From the NCBI RefSeq assembly GCF_029855045.1, contig NZ_CP123228.1, positions 2,108,001-2,172,000 on the forward strand: a stretch of 64,000 nt of DNA, written 5' to 3'. Position 1 is the stretch's first letter, and every line of letters begins with the position of its first letter. Below, piece by piece: positions 57,687-64,000 of this stretch. A program made the position numbers and the translations under genes. The stretch is from Piscinibacter sp. XHJ-5. Its GTDB lineage: Bacteria > Pseudomonadota > Gammaproteobacteria > Burkholderiales > Burkholderiaceae_C. The notes beneath the pieces were generated by a model. It saw nothing but the letters and a program-made list of their open reading frames with translations. It ran no database searches and had not been told where the DNA came from.

Positions 57687-57707
57687 GGCGACGATTCTAG
57701 GATTCGG

Positions 57708-57730
57708 AATTGATTCCAACAAGCGAAACT
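57708..57730. promoter_or_regulatory. Palindrome GGAATTGATTCC
   Basis: GGAAT-TG-ATTCC (about 57713-57724) in the 58-base space between the divergent FadB-like and enoyl-CoA hydratase genes. Similar to the IclR-type consensus TGGAAATNATTTCCA, it is a candidate site of the cluster regulator. Confidence 0.55.
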
Positions 57731-57744
57731 TCTATCATCGCCGC

Positions 57745-58518
57745 ATGAGCAGCATCGACATGGAACGCCGCGGCGCCGTCGCCATCGTGACCCTCGACAA
57801 CCCGGCTGCCCGCAATGCGCTGGACCTTGAAATGCGGCGCGCGCTGCTGGAGACATTTCGAGGTCTCGCCGAGCAGGACGACGTCCGCGCAGTGCTTCTT
57901 ACCGGCGCAGGCGACGCGTTCTGCGCCGGAGCGGATGTAGGGAAGATGGGCGGCCGCGACCTGGCCGGCGCACGGCAGCGAATGAAGACCATGCACGCGA
58001 TGATCCTTGCGGTGCACGGACTCGACAAGCCGGTGGTGGCCGCCGTGCGCGGCCCGGCCGTGGGCATCGGTTTCAGTCTGGCGATGGCCTGTGACGTGGT
58101 GGTCGCATCGTCGCAGTCGAATTTCTCGCAGATCTTTACCAAGGTGGGACTCGCCCCCGACGGCGGGGCCATCTGGTTCCTGGCGCGGCAGATGGGCTTC
58201 TCGCAGGCGCGGGAACTGGTGTTCGGGGCGCGCAAGCTGGGCGGCGACGAGGCGCATGCGCTCGGGCTGGTGAACCGGCTGGTCGAGGACGAGAAGGTGT
58301 TCGACGAGGCGCTCACATTGGCAACGCAGTACGCCGAGGGCCCCGGCCTGGCGATCGCGTTGGCCAAGCAGTTGTTCGCCGCCAGCGTCTCCCCCAGCCT
58401 GGCGCAGTTCCTCGAGGCCGAATTGCTGGTCGGTCCGCAGCTGTCGCAGACCGCCGACCATGCCGAGGGGCGCGCCGCGTTCGGCGAGAAGCGCAAGCCG
58501 CGGTTCACCGGGCGCTGA
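57745..58518 (+). CDS. Enoyl-CoA hydratase/isomerase
   Basis: A 257-residue crotonase-fold protein from ATG 57745 (MSSIDMERRGAVAIVTLDNP). The oxyanion hole is formed by LTGAGDAFCAGADVG and AVRGPAVGIGFSLAMACDVV, but the usual catalytic Glu pair is not clear: the second position reads FTKVGLAPDGGAIWFL, with Asp in place of Glu. It might be an isomerase or another crotonase rather than a hydratase. It is divergent from the FadB-like gene across the GGAATTGATTCC palindrome and stops one base from the convergent thiolase-like gene. Confidence 0.85.
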   Translation: MSSIDMERRGAVAIVTLDNPAARNALDLEMRRALLETFRGLAEQDDVRAVLLTGAGDAFCAGADVGKMGGRDLAGARQRMKTMHAMILAVHGLDKPVVAAVRGPAVGIGFSLAMACDVVVASSQSNFSQIFTKVGLAPDGGAIWFLARQMGFSQARELVFGARKLGGDEAHALGLVNRLVEDEKVFDEALTLATQYAEGPGLAIALAKQLFAASVSPSLAQFLEAELLVGPQLSQTADHAEGRAAFGEKRKPRFTGR

Positions 58519-58519
58519 T

Positions 58520-59677
58520 TCAGACGGTGCTGGCGTTACCCAATACCACCGTGCTCTGGCTCGACAGCACGCCGCCATTGCCGTGGGCGATGGCCGTCTC
58601 GCAGCCGGGCACCTGACGAGCGCTGCATTCGCCTCGCAGTTGCCTCACGGCCTCCATCAGCACGAACAGGCCGTACATGCCCGGGTGGCAATAGGACAGG
58701 CCGCCGCCGTTCGTGTTGACCGGCAGCCTGCCGCCGGGGGCGATCGCGCCGTCGGCGACGAACCGGCCGCCTTCTCCCTTGGGGCAGAAGCCGAGGTCTT
58801 CGAGAAACAGCAACGTGGTGATCGTGAAGGCGTCGTACACCATCACCACGTCGATGTCCCGTGACGTGAGACCGGCCATGGCGTAGGCCTGCGCCCCGGA
58901 ACTGGCCGCGCCTGTCACAGTCAGGTCGGGCATGCTGCTGATGTTCTGGTGGCTGATGGTCTCGCCCGTTCCGAGCACGAACGTTGGCGGCTTGCGCAGC
59001 GTCCTTGCCCGCTCCGCCGAGGTCATCACGAGCGCGCCGCCCCCGTCGGTGACCAGGCAACAGTCGCGAACCGTCAATGGAGAGCTCACCAGGCGAGAAC
59101 CGAGCACCTGCTCGACGGTGAGCGGCGTCTTCTCCCACGCGGCCGGATTGAGAAGCGCCCATCCGCGCGCCGCCACCGCGATCTGCGCGAGCTGCTCCCG
59201 CGTCGTGCCGTACTGATGCATGTGCCGGGAGGCGGCCAGCGCGTAGGCGCTCGCGGGTGTGACCGGCCGATACGGCGTTTCGTAGGGATTCACTTCGCGC
59301 GGCGCCGTGTTGCTGCGTCCGGCGCTGCGCTGCGTGCTGCCGTACGCGATAACCGCGACCTCGCACAGCCCCGCCTCGATGGCGGCTTGGGCGTGGGCCA
59401 CGTGGGTCATGAACGATGAGCCGCCCATCATGGTGCAGTCCTGGTATCGGGGCGTGAGCTGGAGGTACTCGCACAGGGCGGTGCTCGGCATCCGGCTCTG
59501 GCCGGCCGCCGCGAACACGCCGTCGACGTCGGCGAGGCCGAGGCCGCAATCGGCGAGCGCCCGTTGCGCGCCTTGCGCCATGAGGTCGATGACGCTCATG
59601 CCGGCCGCCACTTCGCCGAGGTCCGACTCGGCGACACCGACGATCGCAGCCGCGCCTCGTCTCAGCGTGGGCTTCAT
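58520..59677 (-). CDS. Thiolase-like (SCP2/lipid-transfer type) protein without active-site Cys
   Basis: A 385-residue thiolase-fold protein of the lipid-transfer (SCP2-type) branch: AAIVGVAESDLG at the front, DIDVVMVYDAFTITTLLFLEDLGFCPKGEGG and PVNTNGGGLSYCHPGMYGLF near the end. At the place of the nucleophilic Cys it reads MMGGSSFMTHVAHAQAAIEAG, so no Cys is present, as in Ltp2-like proteins that act as retro-aldolases with a DUF35 partner. The partner gene lies upstream and overlaps by four bases. Confidence 0.82.
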   Translation of the reverse strand: MKPTLRRGAAAIVGVAESDLGEVAAGMSVIDLMAQGAQRALADCGLGLADVDGVFAAAGQSRMPSTALCEYLQLTPRYQDCTMMGGSSFMTHVAHAQAAIEAGLCEVAVIAYGSTQRSAGRSNTAPREVNPYETPYRPVTPASAYALAASRHMHQYGTTREQLAQIAVAARGWALLNPAAWEKTPLTVEQVLGSRLVSSPLTVRDCCLVTDGGGALVMTSAERARTLRKPPTFVLGTGETISHQNISSMPDLTVTGAASSGAQAYAMAGLTSRDIDVVMVYDAFTITTLLFLEDLGFCPKGEGGRFVADGAIAPGGRLPVNTNGGGLSYCHPGMYGLFVLMEAVRQLRGECSARQVPGCETAIAHGNGGVLSSQSTVVLGNASTV

Positions 59678-60069
59678 GCGGCGTCCACCGGATCGAACAC
59701 GGGGTAGGGGCCATCGTTCTCCTCGGCAGGGTGGATGCGCGCCTTGACGCGCATGCCGATGCGGACCTGCTCGGGGGGGATGGACTCCACCCGGCTCATG
59801 AGCCGGAAGCCTTCGTCCATGTCGACGAGAACCACGTTGTAGGCGGGCTCGCCCTTGGGCGCGATCACCGTGGCGGCGTACACGACGCCCAGGCCCTTGC
59901 TGGCCACCCAGCGCAGCTCGCCTTCGTAGCCTGCCGGCGCCACCACGCGCGGATAGAACAGCGGACGGCCGTGGTCGTCCACCTGGTAGGCCAGTTCTCC
60001 CCGCGAAAGGTGGGATCGGTACTGCTCGAGGGGAGAAGTCTCGAGGGAAGGAGTTGGATGAGTCGTCAT
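59674..60069 (-). CDS. DUF35 OB-fold protein without zinc-ribbon cysteines
   Basis: A 131-residue protein of the DUF35 (OB-fold, acyl-CoA-associated) family: GRPLFYPRVVAPAGYEG at the usual zinc-ribbon position, then the OB part TVIAPKGEPAYNVVLVDMDEG and IGMRVKARIH. Unlike the second DUF35 gene of this window, it has no cysteine at all, so the zinc ribbon is lost. ATG 60069 gives the conserved length (131); upstream starts add unrelated sequence. It is translated with the thiolase-like protein (ATGA), its likely partner. Confidence 0.82.
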   Translation of the reverse strand: MTTHPTPSLETSPLEQYRSHLSRGELAYQVDDHGRPLFYPRVVAPAGYEGELRWVASKGLGVVYAATVIAPKGEPAYNVVLVDMDEGFRLMSRVESIPPEQVRIGMRVKARIHPAEENDGPYPVFDPVDAA

Positions 60070-60219
60070 CGCGGTGCCAGTTCCATTCCGTGGAAGCTCG
60101 TTCATTATGCCCACGGCAAAGCCATGTCGCAAAGAGTCATTCCACTTGACGAACCAAGTTCCACATTGGAAACTAGATCAGATTCCACCGTCCCCGCCGC
60201 ATTGACCCGGCCCCGCTCA
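60070..60219. promoter_or_regulatory. Divergent promoter region with TTCCA/TGGAA elements
   Basis: Contains TTCCACATTGGAA (about 60159-60171) and GATTCCACC (about 60180), similar to the other GGAA/TTCC sites of the cluster. It separates the DUF35/thiolase-like pair from the acyl-CoA dehydrogenase operon. Confidence 0.45.
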
Positions 60220-61389
60220 ATGAACACTGACAGCTGGGAACTCCCCGAGGAGCTCCGCCAGATCCAGGACACCGTCGCCCGCTTCATGTCCGCGGAGGTC
60301 AAGCCCGCCGAGGACAAGCTTCCTCACGACGCGTACGAACTGCCGGCCGATGAGCTGGACCGGCTGCAACGCAAGGCTCGCGACATCGGGCTCTGGTGCG
60401 TGAGGTCGCCCGAGGAATACGGTGGTGCGGGCCTCAGCCTGCTGGGCCAGGCGGTCGTCGCAGAAGAGGCGGCCAAGTGCCGCATGGGTGCCTACGTGCC
60501 GGCCTGCGGTGCCTTCGGCGCCGACCCGCCGAACGCGATCTGGCTCGGCACCAAGGACCAGATCGAGCGCTTCGGCGTGCCCGGGATCCGGCAGGGCAAG
60601 AAGATCTACTTCGCGATCAGCGAAGCCTCCGGCGGCGCCGACCCGGCGCGCTCGATACGCGCGCGTGCCGTGCGCAAGGGCGACAAGTACCTCCTGAACG
60701 GCAGCAAGATGTGGATCACCGGCGCCAAGGGCGCCGACTGGGGAATCGTCTTCGCGCGCACCGGGGAGCAGGGCGATCGCGGCGGCATCACCGCCTTCAT
60801 CGTCAAGGGCAATCCGGAAGGCATGAGCTTGAAGCCGATCCCCGTGATCCGCTCCTACGCGCCCTACGAGATCACCTTCAAGGACGTGGAAGTCCCGGTG
60901 GAGGACCGCCTGGGCGATGAAGGGCAAGGCTTCGCGATCTGCGAGACGTGGCTCATCGAGGGCCGCATTCCGTACGCCGCGGGCACCCTGGGCGTGGCGC
61001 AGGCAGCGCTGCAGATCGCGATCGACTGGGCGAAGGAGCGCGAGACCTTTCGCTCAAAGCTGGCGGACAAGCAGGCCATCCAGTGGATGGTCGCCGACAG
61101 CGAGATGGAACTGCGCGCGGCGCGCCTGCTGACCTGGCAGGCCGCCTGGATCGCCGACCTGGGGCGAGGAGACCTGAAGATCGCCTCGTCGATCGCCAAG
61201 GTCACCGCCACTGAAACGGCGGGCCGCGTGGTGGACCGCGCGATCCAGATCCTGGGCGGCCTGGGGGTCTCGCAGGAGTTGCCGCTGGAACGCTGGTACC
61301 GGGAGCTGCGGATCAAGCGCATCGGCGAGGGACCCTCCGAGGTGCATCGCATGGTGCTCGCCCGCCACCTGCTGGGCTCGAGCCGCTGA
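60220..61389 (+). CDS. Acyl-CoA dehydrogenase
   Basis: A 389-residue flavoenzyme. N-terminal helices (LPEELRQIQDTVARFMSAEV), FAD-binding YFAISEASGGADPARSIRARA and KMWITGAKGADW, and the C-terminal GEGPSEVHRMVLARHLLG with the catalytic Glu in the MCAD-like place. It makes a 2,3-enoyl-CoA with electrons passed to ETF. ATG 60220 gives the family start; a possible ATG at 60123 would add about 32 residues, and no strong ribosome-binding site favours either. First gene of a plus-strand operon running to the right edge. Confidence 0.92.
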   Translation: MNTDSWELPEELRQIQDTVARFMSAEVKPAEDKLPHDAYELPADELDRLQRKARDIGLWCVRSPEEYGGAGLSLLGQAVVAEEAAKCRMGAYVPACGAFGADPPNAIWLGTKDQIERFGVPGIRQGKKIYFAISEASGGADPARSIRARAVRKGDKYLLNGSKMWITGAKGADWGIVFARTGEQGDRGGITAFIVKGNPEGMSLKPIPVIRSYAPYEITFKDVEVPVEDRLGDEGQGFAICETWLIEGRIPYAAGTLGVAQAALQIAIDWAKERETFRSKLADKQAIQWMVADSEMELRAARLLTWQAAWIADLGRGDLKIASSIAKVTATETAGRVVDRAIQILGGLGVSQELPLERWYRELRIKRIGEGPSEVHRMVLARHLLGSSR

Positions 61390-61391
61390 CC

Positions 61392-62168
61392 ATGTCCATC
61401 GACCTCGACGTCCCGGAAGACGGCATCGTCGTCATCACGATCAATCGGCTGGAAAAGCGCAACGCGCTGGACGCCGAGCACTACCAGGCGCTCACCGAGG
61501 CCTGGACGCGCGTGCGCGACGACGACGCGATCCGGGTGGCGATCGTCACGGGTGCGGGGGACAAGGTGTTCAGCGCGGGTGCCGACCTGAAGTCATGGAT
61601 CGGACGTGCGGCGCCCCTGTCCGAGATGTGGCAGACCCAGAAAGGGATGCTGCTCAATCGCGGTCTGGAGATCTGGAAGCCCGTGATCGCGGCCATCAAC
61701 GGCCACTGCCTGGCGGGCGGAATGACGTTGATGCTCGCCACCGACCTGCGGGTGACGGCCGACCATGCGACCTTCGCTCTCAGCGAAGTGAAGCGCGGCA
61801 TCATTCCTGCCAATGGCGGCACGCAGCGGCTTCCGGCGCAACTGCCGCACGCCATCGCGATGGAAATGCTGCTGATCGGCGATGCCATCGACGCGCCAAC
61901 GGCGCAACGCTGGGGGCTCGTCAACCGCGTGGTGCCAGCAGACCGGGTCATGGAGACGGCGCTGGAGCTTGCCCGTCGCGTCGCGGCCAATGCGCCGCTG
62001 GCCGTGCAGGCCATCAAGGAGCTCGCGCTGCGTGGACAGTCCGATGGCCTGGCCGCCGGCCTGCGCTTCGAGCAGTTCGTGCAGAAGGTGCTGCAGTCCA
62101 CCGAGGACGCCGCGGAAGGCCGGCAGGCGTTCGCCGACAAGCGACCGCCGCGGTTCAAGGGGAGCTGA
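61392..62168 (+). CDS. Enoyl-CoA hydratase/isomerase
   Basis: A 258-residue crotonase-fold enzyme (VVITINRLEKRNALDAEHYQAL). It has the oxyanion-hole segments FSAGADLKSW and INGHCLAGGMTLMLATDLRV, and LSEVKRGIIPANGGTQRL, where Glu is at the first catalytic place. It starts two bases after the dehydrogenase gene and shares its last base with the next gene's ATG, so the three are tightly coupled. Probably hydrates the enoyl-CoA from the dehydrogenase. Confidence 0.9.
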   Translation: MSIDLDVPEDGIVVITINRLEKRNALDAEHYQALTEAWTRVRDDDAIRVAIVTGAGDKVFSAGADLKSWIGRAAPLSEMWQTQKGMLLNRGLEIWKPVIAAINGHCLAGGMTLMLATDLRVTADHATFALSEVKRGIIPANGGTQRLPAQLPHAIAMEMLLIGDAIDAPTAQRWGLVNRVVPADRVMETALELARRVAANAPLAVQAIKELALRGQSDGLAAGLRFEQFVQKVLQSTEDAAEGRQAFADKRPPRFKGS

Positions 62169-63298
62169 TGGGCCTCAGCGGACGGTACGTGATCGGTGGC
62201 ATCGGCCACACTGCCTTTGGCAAATTGCCGGGCCGCGACACCGTGTCGATGAACGTCGAGGCTTGCCGCAATGCACTGGCCGAGGCCCGCATCGAGAAGT
62301 CGGTGGTGGACGCGGTCTTCGTGAAGGTGCCGAGCTCGGCGCACCAGTTCATGTACGGGCAGAAGGTCGCCGAGGCGCTGGGCATCGCGCCCCGCATGGG
62401 CGGTGCCTGGGATCAGGGAGGCGCCGCCAACATCACCTTGCTGTCGTTCGCGATCATGGGGATCGAAGCCGGTCAGTGCGACGTCGCGCTGGTCTGCTAC
62501 GCCGACAACCCGCGAACCGGGAATCGCGCGCACTTCGGTCGCCCACGTGGCGATGACGCTGCCTACGGCTGGTTCTCCACTGCAGCGGGCTACGCCATGA
62601 TCCACCGGCGCCATGCGATCGAATACGGCACGCGCCCCGAGGACTTCGCCGCGGTCGCCATCGCCTGCCGCAAGCACGGTGCGGCGAACCCGCAGGCCCA
62701 GCTGCGCGCGGCCATCGACCTGGACAAATACATGGAATCGCCCTGGGTGGTGGACCCACTGCGCAAGGACGACTGCGCTCTCGTGTCCGATGGCGGCGCT
62801 GCAATGGTCGTCATGAGTGCGAAGCGCGCTCGCGAGCTGGGGGTGCCCGAGCCTGTTCCGGTTCTCGGCTTCGGCCATGGGCAGACGTCCTTCGAGCTTC
62901 CACAGCGCGCCACGCTCACCTCCACCGAGGCGGTGCGTGCGGGCGGTACCGCGTTCGCGATGGCTGGCTTGCAGCCGAAGGACATCGACGTGGCGCAGCT
63001 GTATGACTGCTTCACGATCACGGTCCTGATGACGCTCGAGGACTACGGCTTCTGCCGCAAGGGCGAGGCGGGTGCCTTCGTCGCCGACGGCGCGATCGAG
63101 ATCGGCGGCCGCCTGCCGATCAACACGAGCGGCGGCCTGCTGTCCGAGACCGGCATGCCGGGACTGCAGCTGGTGATGGAAGGCGTGCGCCAGATGCGCG
63201 GCACCGCCGCGCTGCAGGTGCCGGGTGCGAAGACCTGCCTCGTCAGCAACCAGGGCGGGACCATGCACACCCATGCCACCCTGATCCTCGGTGCGTGA
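62168..63298 (+). CDS. Thiolase-like (SCP2/lipid-transfer type) protein without active-site Cys
   Basis: A 376-residue thiolase-fold protein. The front YVIGGIGHTAFGKLPGRDT and the end DIDVAQLYDCFTITVLMTLEDYGFCRKGEAG, LPINTSGGLLSETGMPGLQL are typical of the lipid-transfer/SCP2 branch. At the nucleophile's place it reads AWDQGGAANITLLSFAIMGIEAG, with no Cys. Like the protein at 58520 it probably needs its DUF35 neighbour (two bases downstream) and may cleave a carbon-carbon bond by retro-aldol chemistry rather than by thiolysis. Confidence 0.83.
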   Translation: MGLSGRYVIGGIGHTAFGKLPGRDTVSMNVEACRNALAEARIEKSVVDAVFVKVPSSAHQFMYGQKVAEALGIAPRMGGAWDQGGAANITLLSFAIMGIEAGQCDVALVCYADNPRTGNRAHFGRPRGDDAAYGWFSTAAGYAMIHRRHAIEYGTRPEDFAAVAIACRKHGAANPQAQLRAAIDLDKYMESPWVVDPLRKDDCALVSDGGAAMVVMSAKRARELGVPEPVPVLGFGHGQTSFELPQRATLTSTEAVRAGGTAFAMAGLQPKDIDVAQLYDCFTITVLMTLEDYGFCRKGEAGAFVADGAIEIGGRLPINTSGGLLSETGMPGLQLVMEGVRQMRGTAALQVPGAKTCLVSNQGGTMHTHATLILGA

Positions 63299-63299
63299 C

Positions 63300-63695
63300 A
63301 TGGACCTGCCCAAGCCCGAACCCACCGACGTGAGCCGCCCGTTCTGGGACGCCTTGCGAGAAGGTCATCTCGTGTTCCAGCGCTGCGCGTGCGGCCATGC
63401 GTTCCTGCCAGCCCGCCGGGAGTGTCCCGCTTGCTTGCGTCCCGACCCGACATGGGAGCGCGCCAGCGGCAAGGGCCGGCTGGTGAGCTGGGTCGTGTAC
63501 CACACCGCCTACCACCCCGCCTTCGAAGGCCGCCTGCCCTACAACGTGGCGCTCGTCGAACTCGTGGAAGGGCCCCGCCTGCTGACCAACATCGTCGACC
63601 CGAACGACGCCCTGGCCGGAGACGCGCCGGTCGAACTCAAGATCGAATGGGAAGGCGAGACCGCACTGTCACGGTTCCGCCTCGCCGCCCGCTGA
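63300..63695 (+). CDS. DUF35 zinc-ribbon OB-fold protein
   Basis: A 131-residue DUF35 protein with an intact zinc ribbon (CACGHAFLPARRECPAC, Cys pairs at about 25-27 and 40-43) and an OB-fold part LVSWVVYHTAYHPAFEGRLPYNVALVELVEG. Such proteins bind acyl-CoA and assist SCP2-type thiolases and aldolases. It begins two bases after the thiolase-like gene stop. Same length as the Cys-less DUF35 protein at 59674, showing two copies of the same pairing. Confidence 0.87.
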   Translation: MDLPKPEPTDVSRPFWDALREGHLVFQRCACGHAFLPARRECPACLRPDPTWERASGKGRLVSWVVYHTAYHPAFEGRLPYNVALVELVEGPRLLTNIVDPNDALAGDAPVELKIEWEGETALSRFRLAAR

Positions 63696-63719
63696 ACCTC
63701 CCATCCCCGAGCAAATGCC

Positions 63720-64000
63720 ATGCGTGAAGCCGTCTTCGTTTCCACCGCCCGCACGCCGCTCACCAAGGCACACCGCGGCGAATTCAACATCACGCCGGGA
63801 CCGACGCTGGCGGCCTTCGCGGTGCGTGCAGCGGTGGAGCGCGCCGGCATCGATCCCGGCCTCATCGAGGACGTGATCCTGGGATGCGGCAATCCGGAAG
63901 GTCGCCAGTCGCGCAATCTCGGCCGGCAGGCCGTCATCCGCGCCGGACTCCCCGTCTCCATCGCCGGCACCACGGTCAGCCGCTTCTGCGCCTCGGGCTT
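63720..64000 (+). CDS. Thiolase (acetyl-CoA acetyltransferase), 3' end outside window
   Basis: The first about 93 residues of a classical thiolase: MREAVFVSTARTPLTKAHRG, LIEDVILGCGNPEGRQSRNLGR, and the catalytic Cys in TVSRFCASGL, near position 90 as usual. It should split the 3-ketoacyl-CoA made by the upstream enzymes into acetyl-CoA and a shorter acyl-CoA. It is the fifth gene of the operon, 24 bases after the DUF35 gene, and the right edge cuts it. Confidence 0.92.
   Translation, partial: MREAVFVSTARTPLTKAHRGEFNITPGPTLAAFAVRAAVERAGIDPGLIEDVILGCGNPEGRQSRNLGRQAVIRAGLPVSIAGTTVSRFCASG

Overview
The window looks like chromosomal DNA of a high-GC betaproteobacterium of the order Burkholderiales, probably near the Rubrivivax/Leptothrix/Piscinibacter group. 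The grounds are uniformly GC-rich coding sequence, two Bug-type (TctC) periplasmic binding proteins, a TAXI-type receptor, several paired CaiB/thiolase/DUF35 genes, and the gene order thrS-infC-rpmI-rplT-pheS-pheT-ihfA-merR-tRNA-Pro. The genus is an inference. No phage, insertion sequence or CRISPR array was seen.

Left part (1-17.2 kb): mixed accessory metabolism and regulation. An AAA ATPase (cut by the left edge) sits behind a small DUF4242 gene. A minus-strand operon encodes an S9 peptidase, an alpha/beta hydrolase and a methyltransferase. Then come a DUF4406 protein, an SDR, a 2-hydroxyacid dehydrogenase and a GFA protein on the plus strand, followed by an AraC-GyrI regulator, a PBP4-like DD-carboxypeptidase, a class II aldolase, an ECF sigma factor overlapping a hotdog thioesterase, an AraC/NmrA-like divergent pair with a perfect inverted repeat between them, a cyclic-nucleotide-binding protein, and a zinc-ribbon membrane protein next to a TAXI receptor. 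The last two share a C-terminal Cys motif.

Middle (17.2-38.5 kb): metE is divergent from a metR-type regulator. Next is a complete D-glucarate operon (Bug receptor, gudD, garL-like aldolase, garR, glycerate kinase) behind a LacI/GntR-type repressor. Three near-identical palindromes at the repressor gene and the operon promoter tie the system together. Then a GH18 chitinase, a glycine-rich predicted barrel protein, a flavoprotein, tex, a patatin-like phospholipase, lipoprotein Cu/Zn superoxide dismutase, a YciA-like thioesterase, a DUF4331 protein with a small lipoprotein, and a glycine-zipper lipoprotein.

Translation block (38.5-46.5 kb): thrS is preceded by a 15-codon, threonine-rich reading frame and an intrinsic terminator, which reads as a transcription attenuator. 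infC starts with a rare AUC codon. rpmI, rplT, pheS, pheT, ihfA and a MerR gene follow, ending at tRNA-Pro(GGG).

Beyond the tRNA (46.5-48.1 kb) is a decayed stretch with a CocE/NonD hydrolase remnant and a frameshifted small gene. From 48.1 kb to the right edge lie a class III-type PHA synthase with an unusually short partner subunit and a large CoA-thioester catabolic cluster. It holds two CaiB-family CoA transferases, a Bug receptor, an SDR, an NTF2-like protein, an IclR regulator, a FadB-like fusion, two enoyl-CoA hydratases, an acyl-CoA dehydrogenase, two pairs of Cys-less thiolase-like protein plus DUF35 OB-fold protein, and a true thiolase cut by the right edge. The genes describe uptake, CoA activation, beta-oxidation and probably retro-aldol cleavage of an unidentified carboxylic acid.
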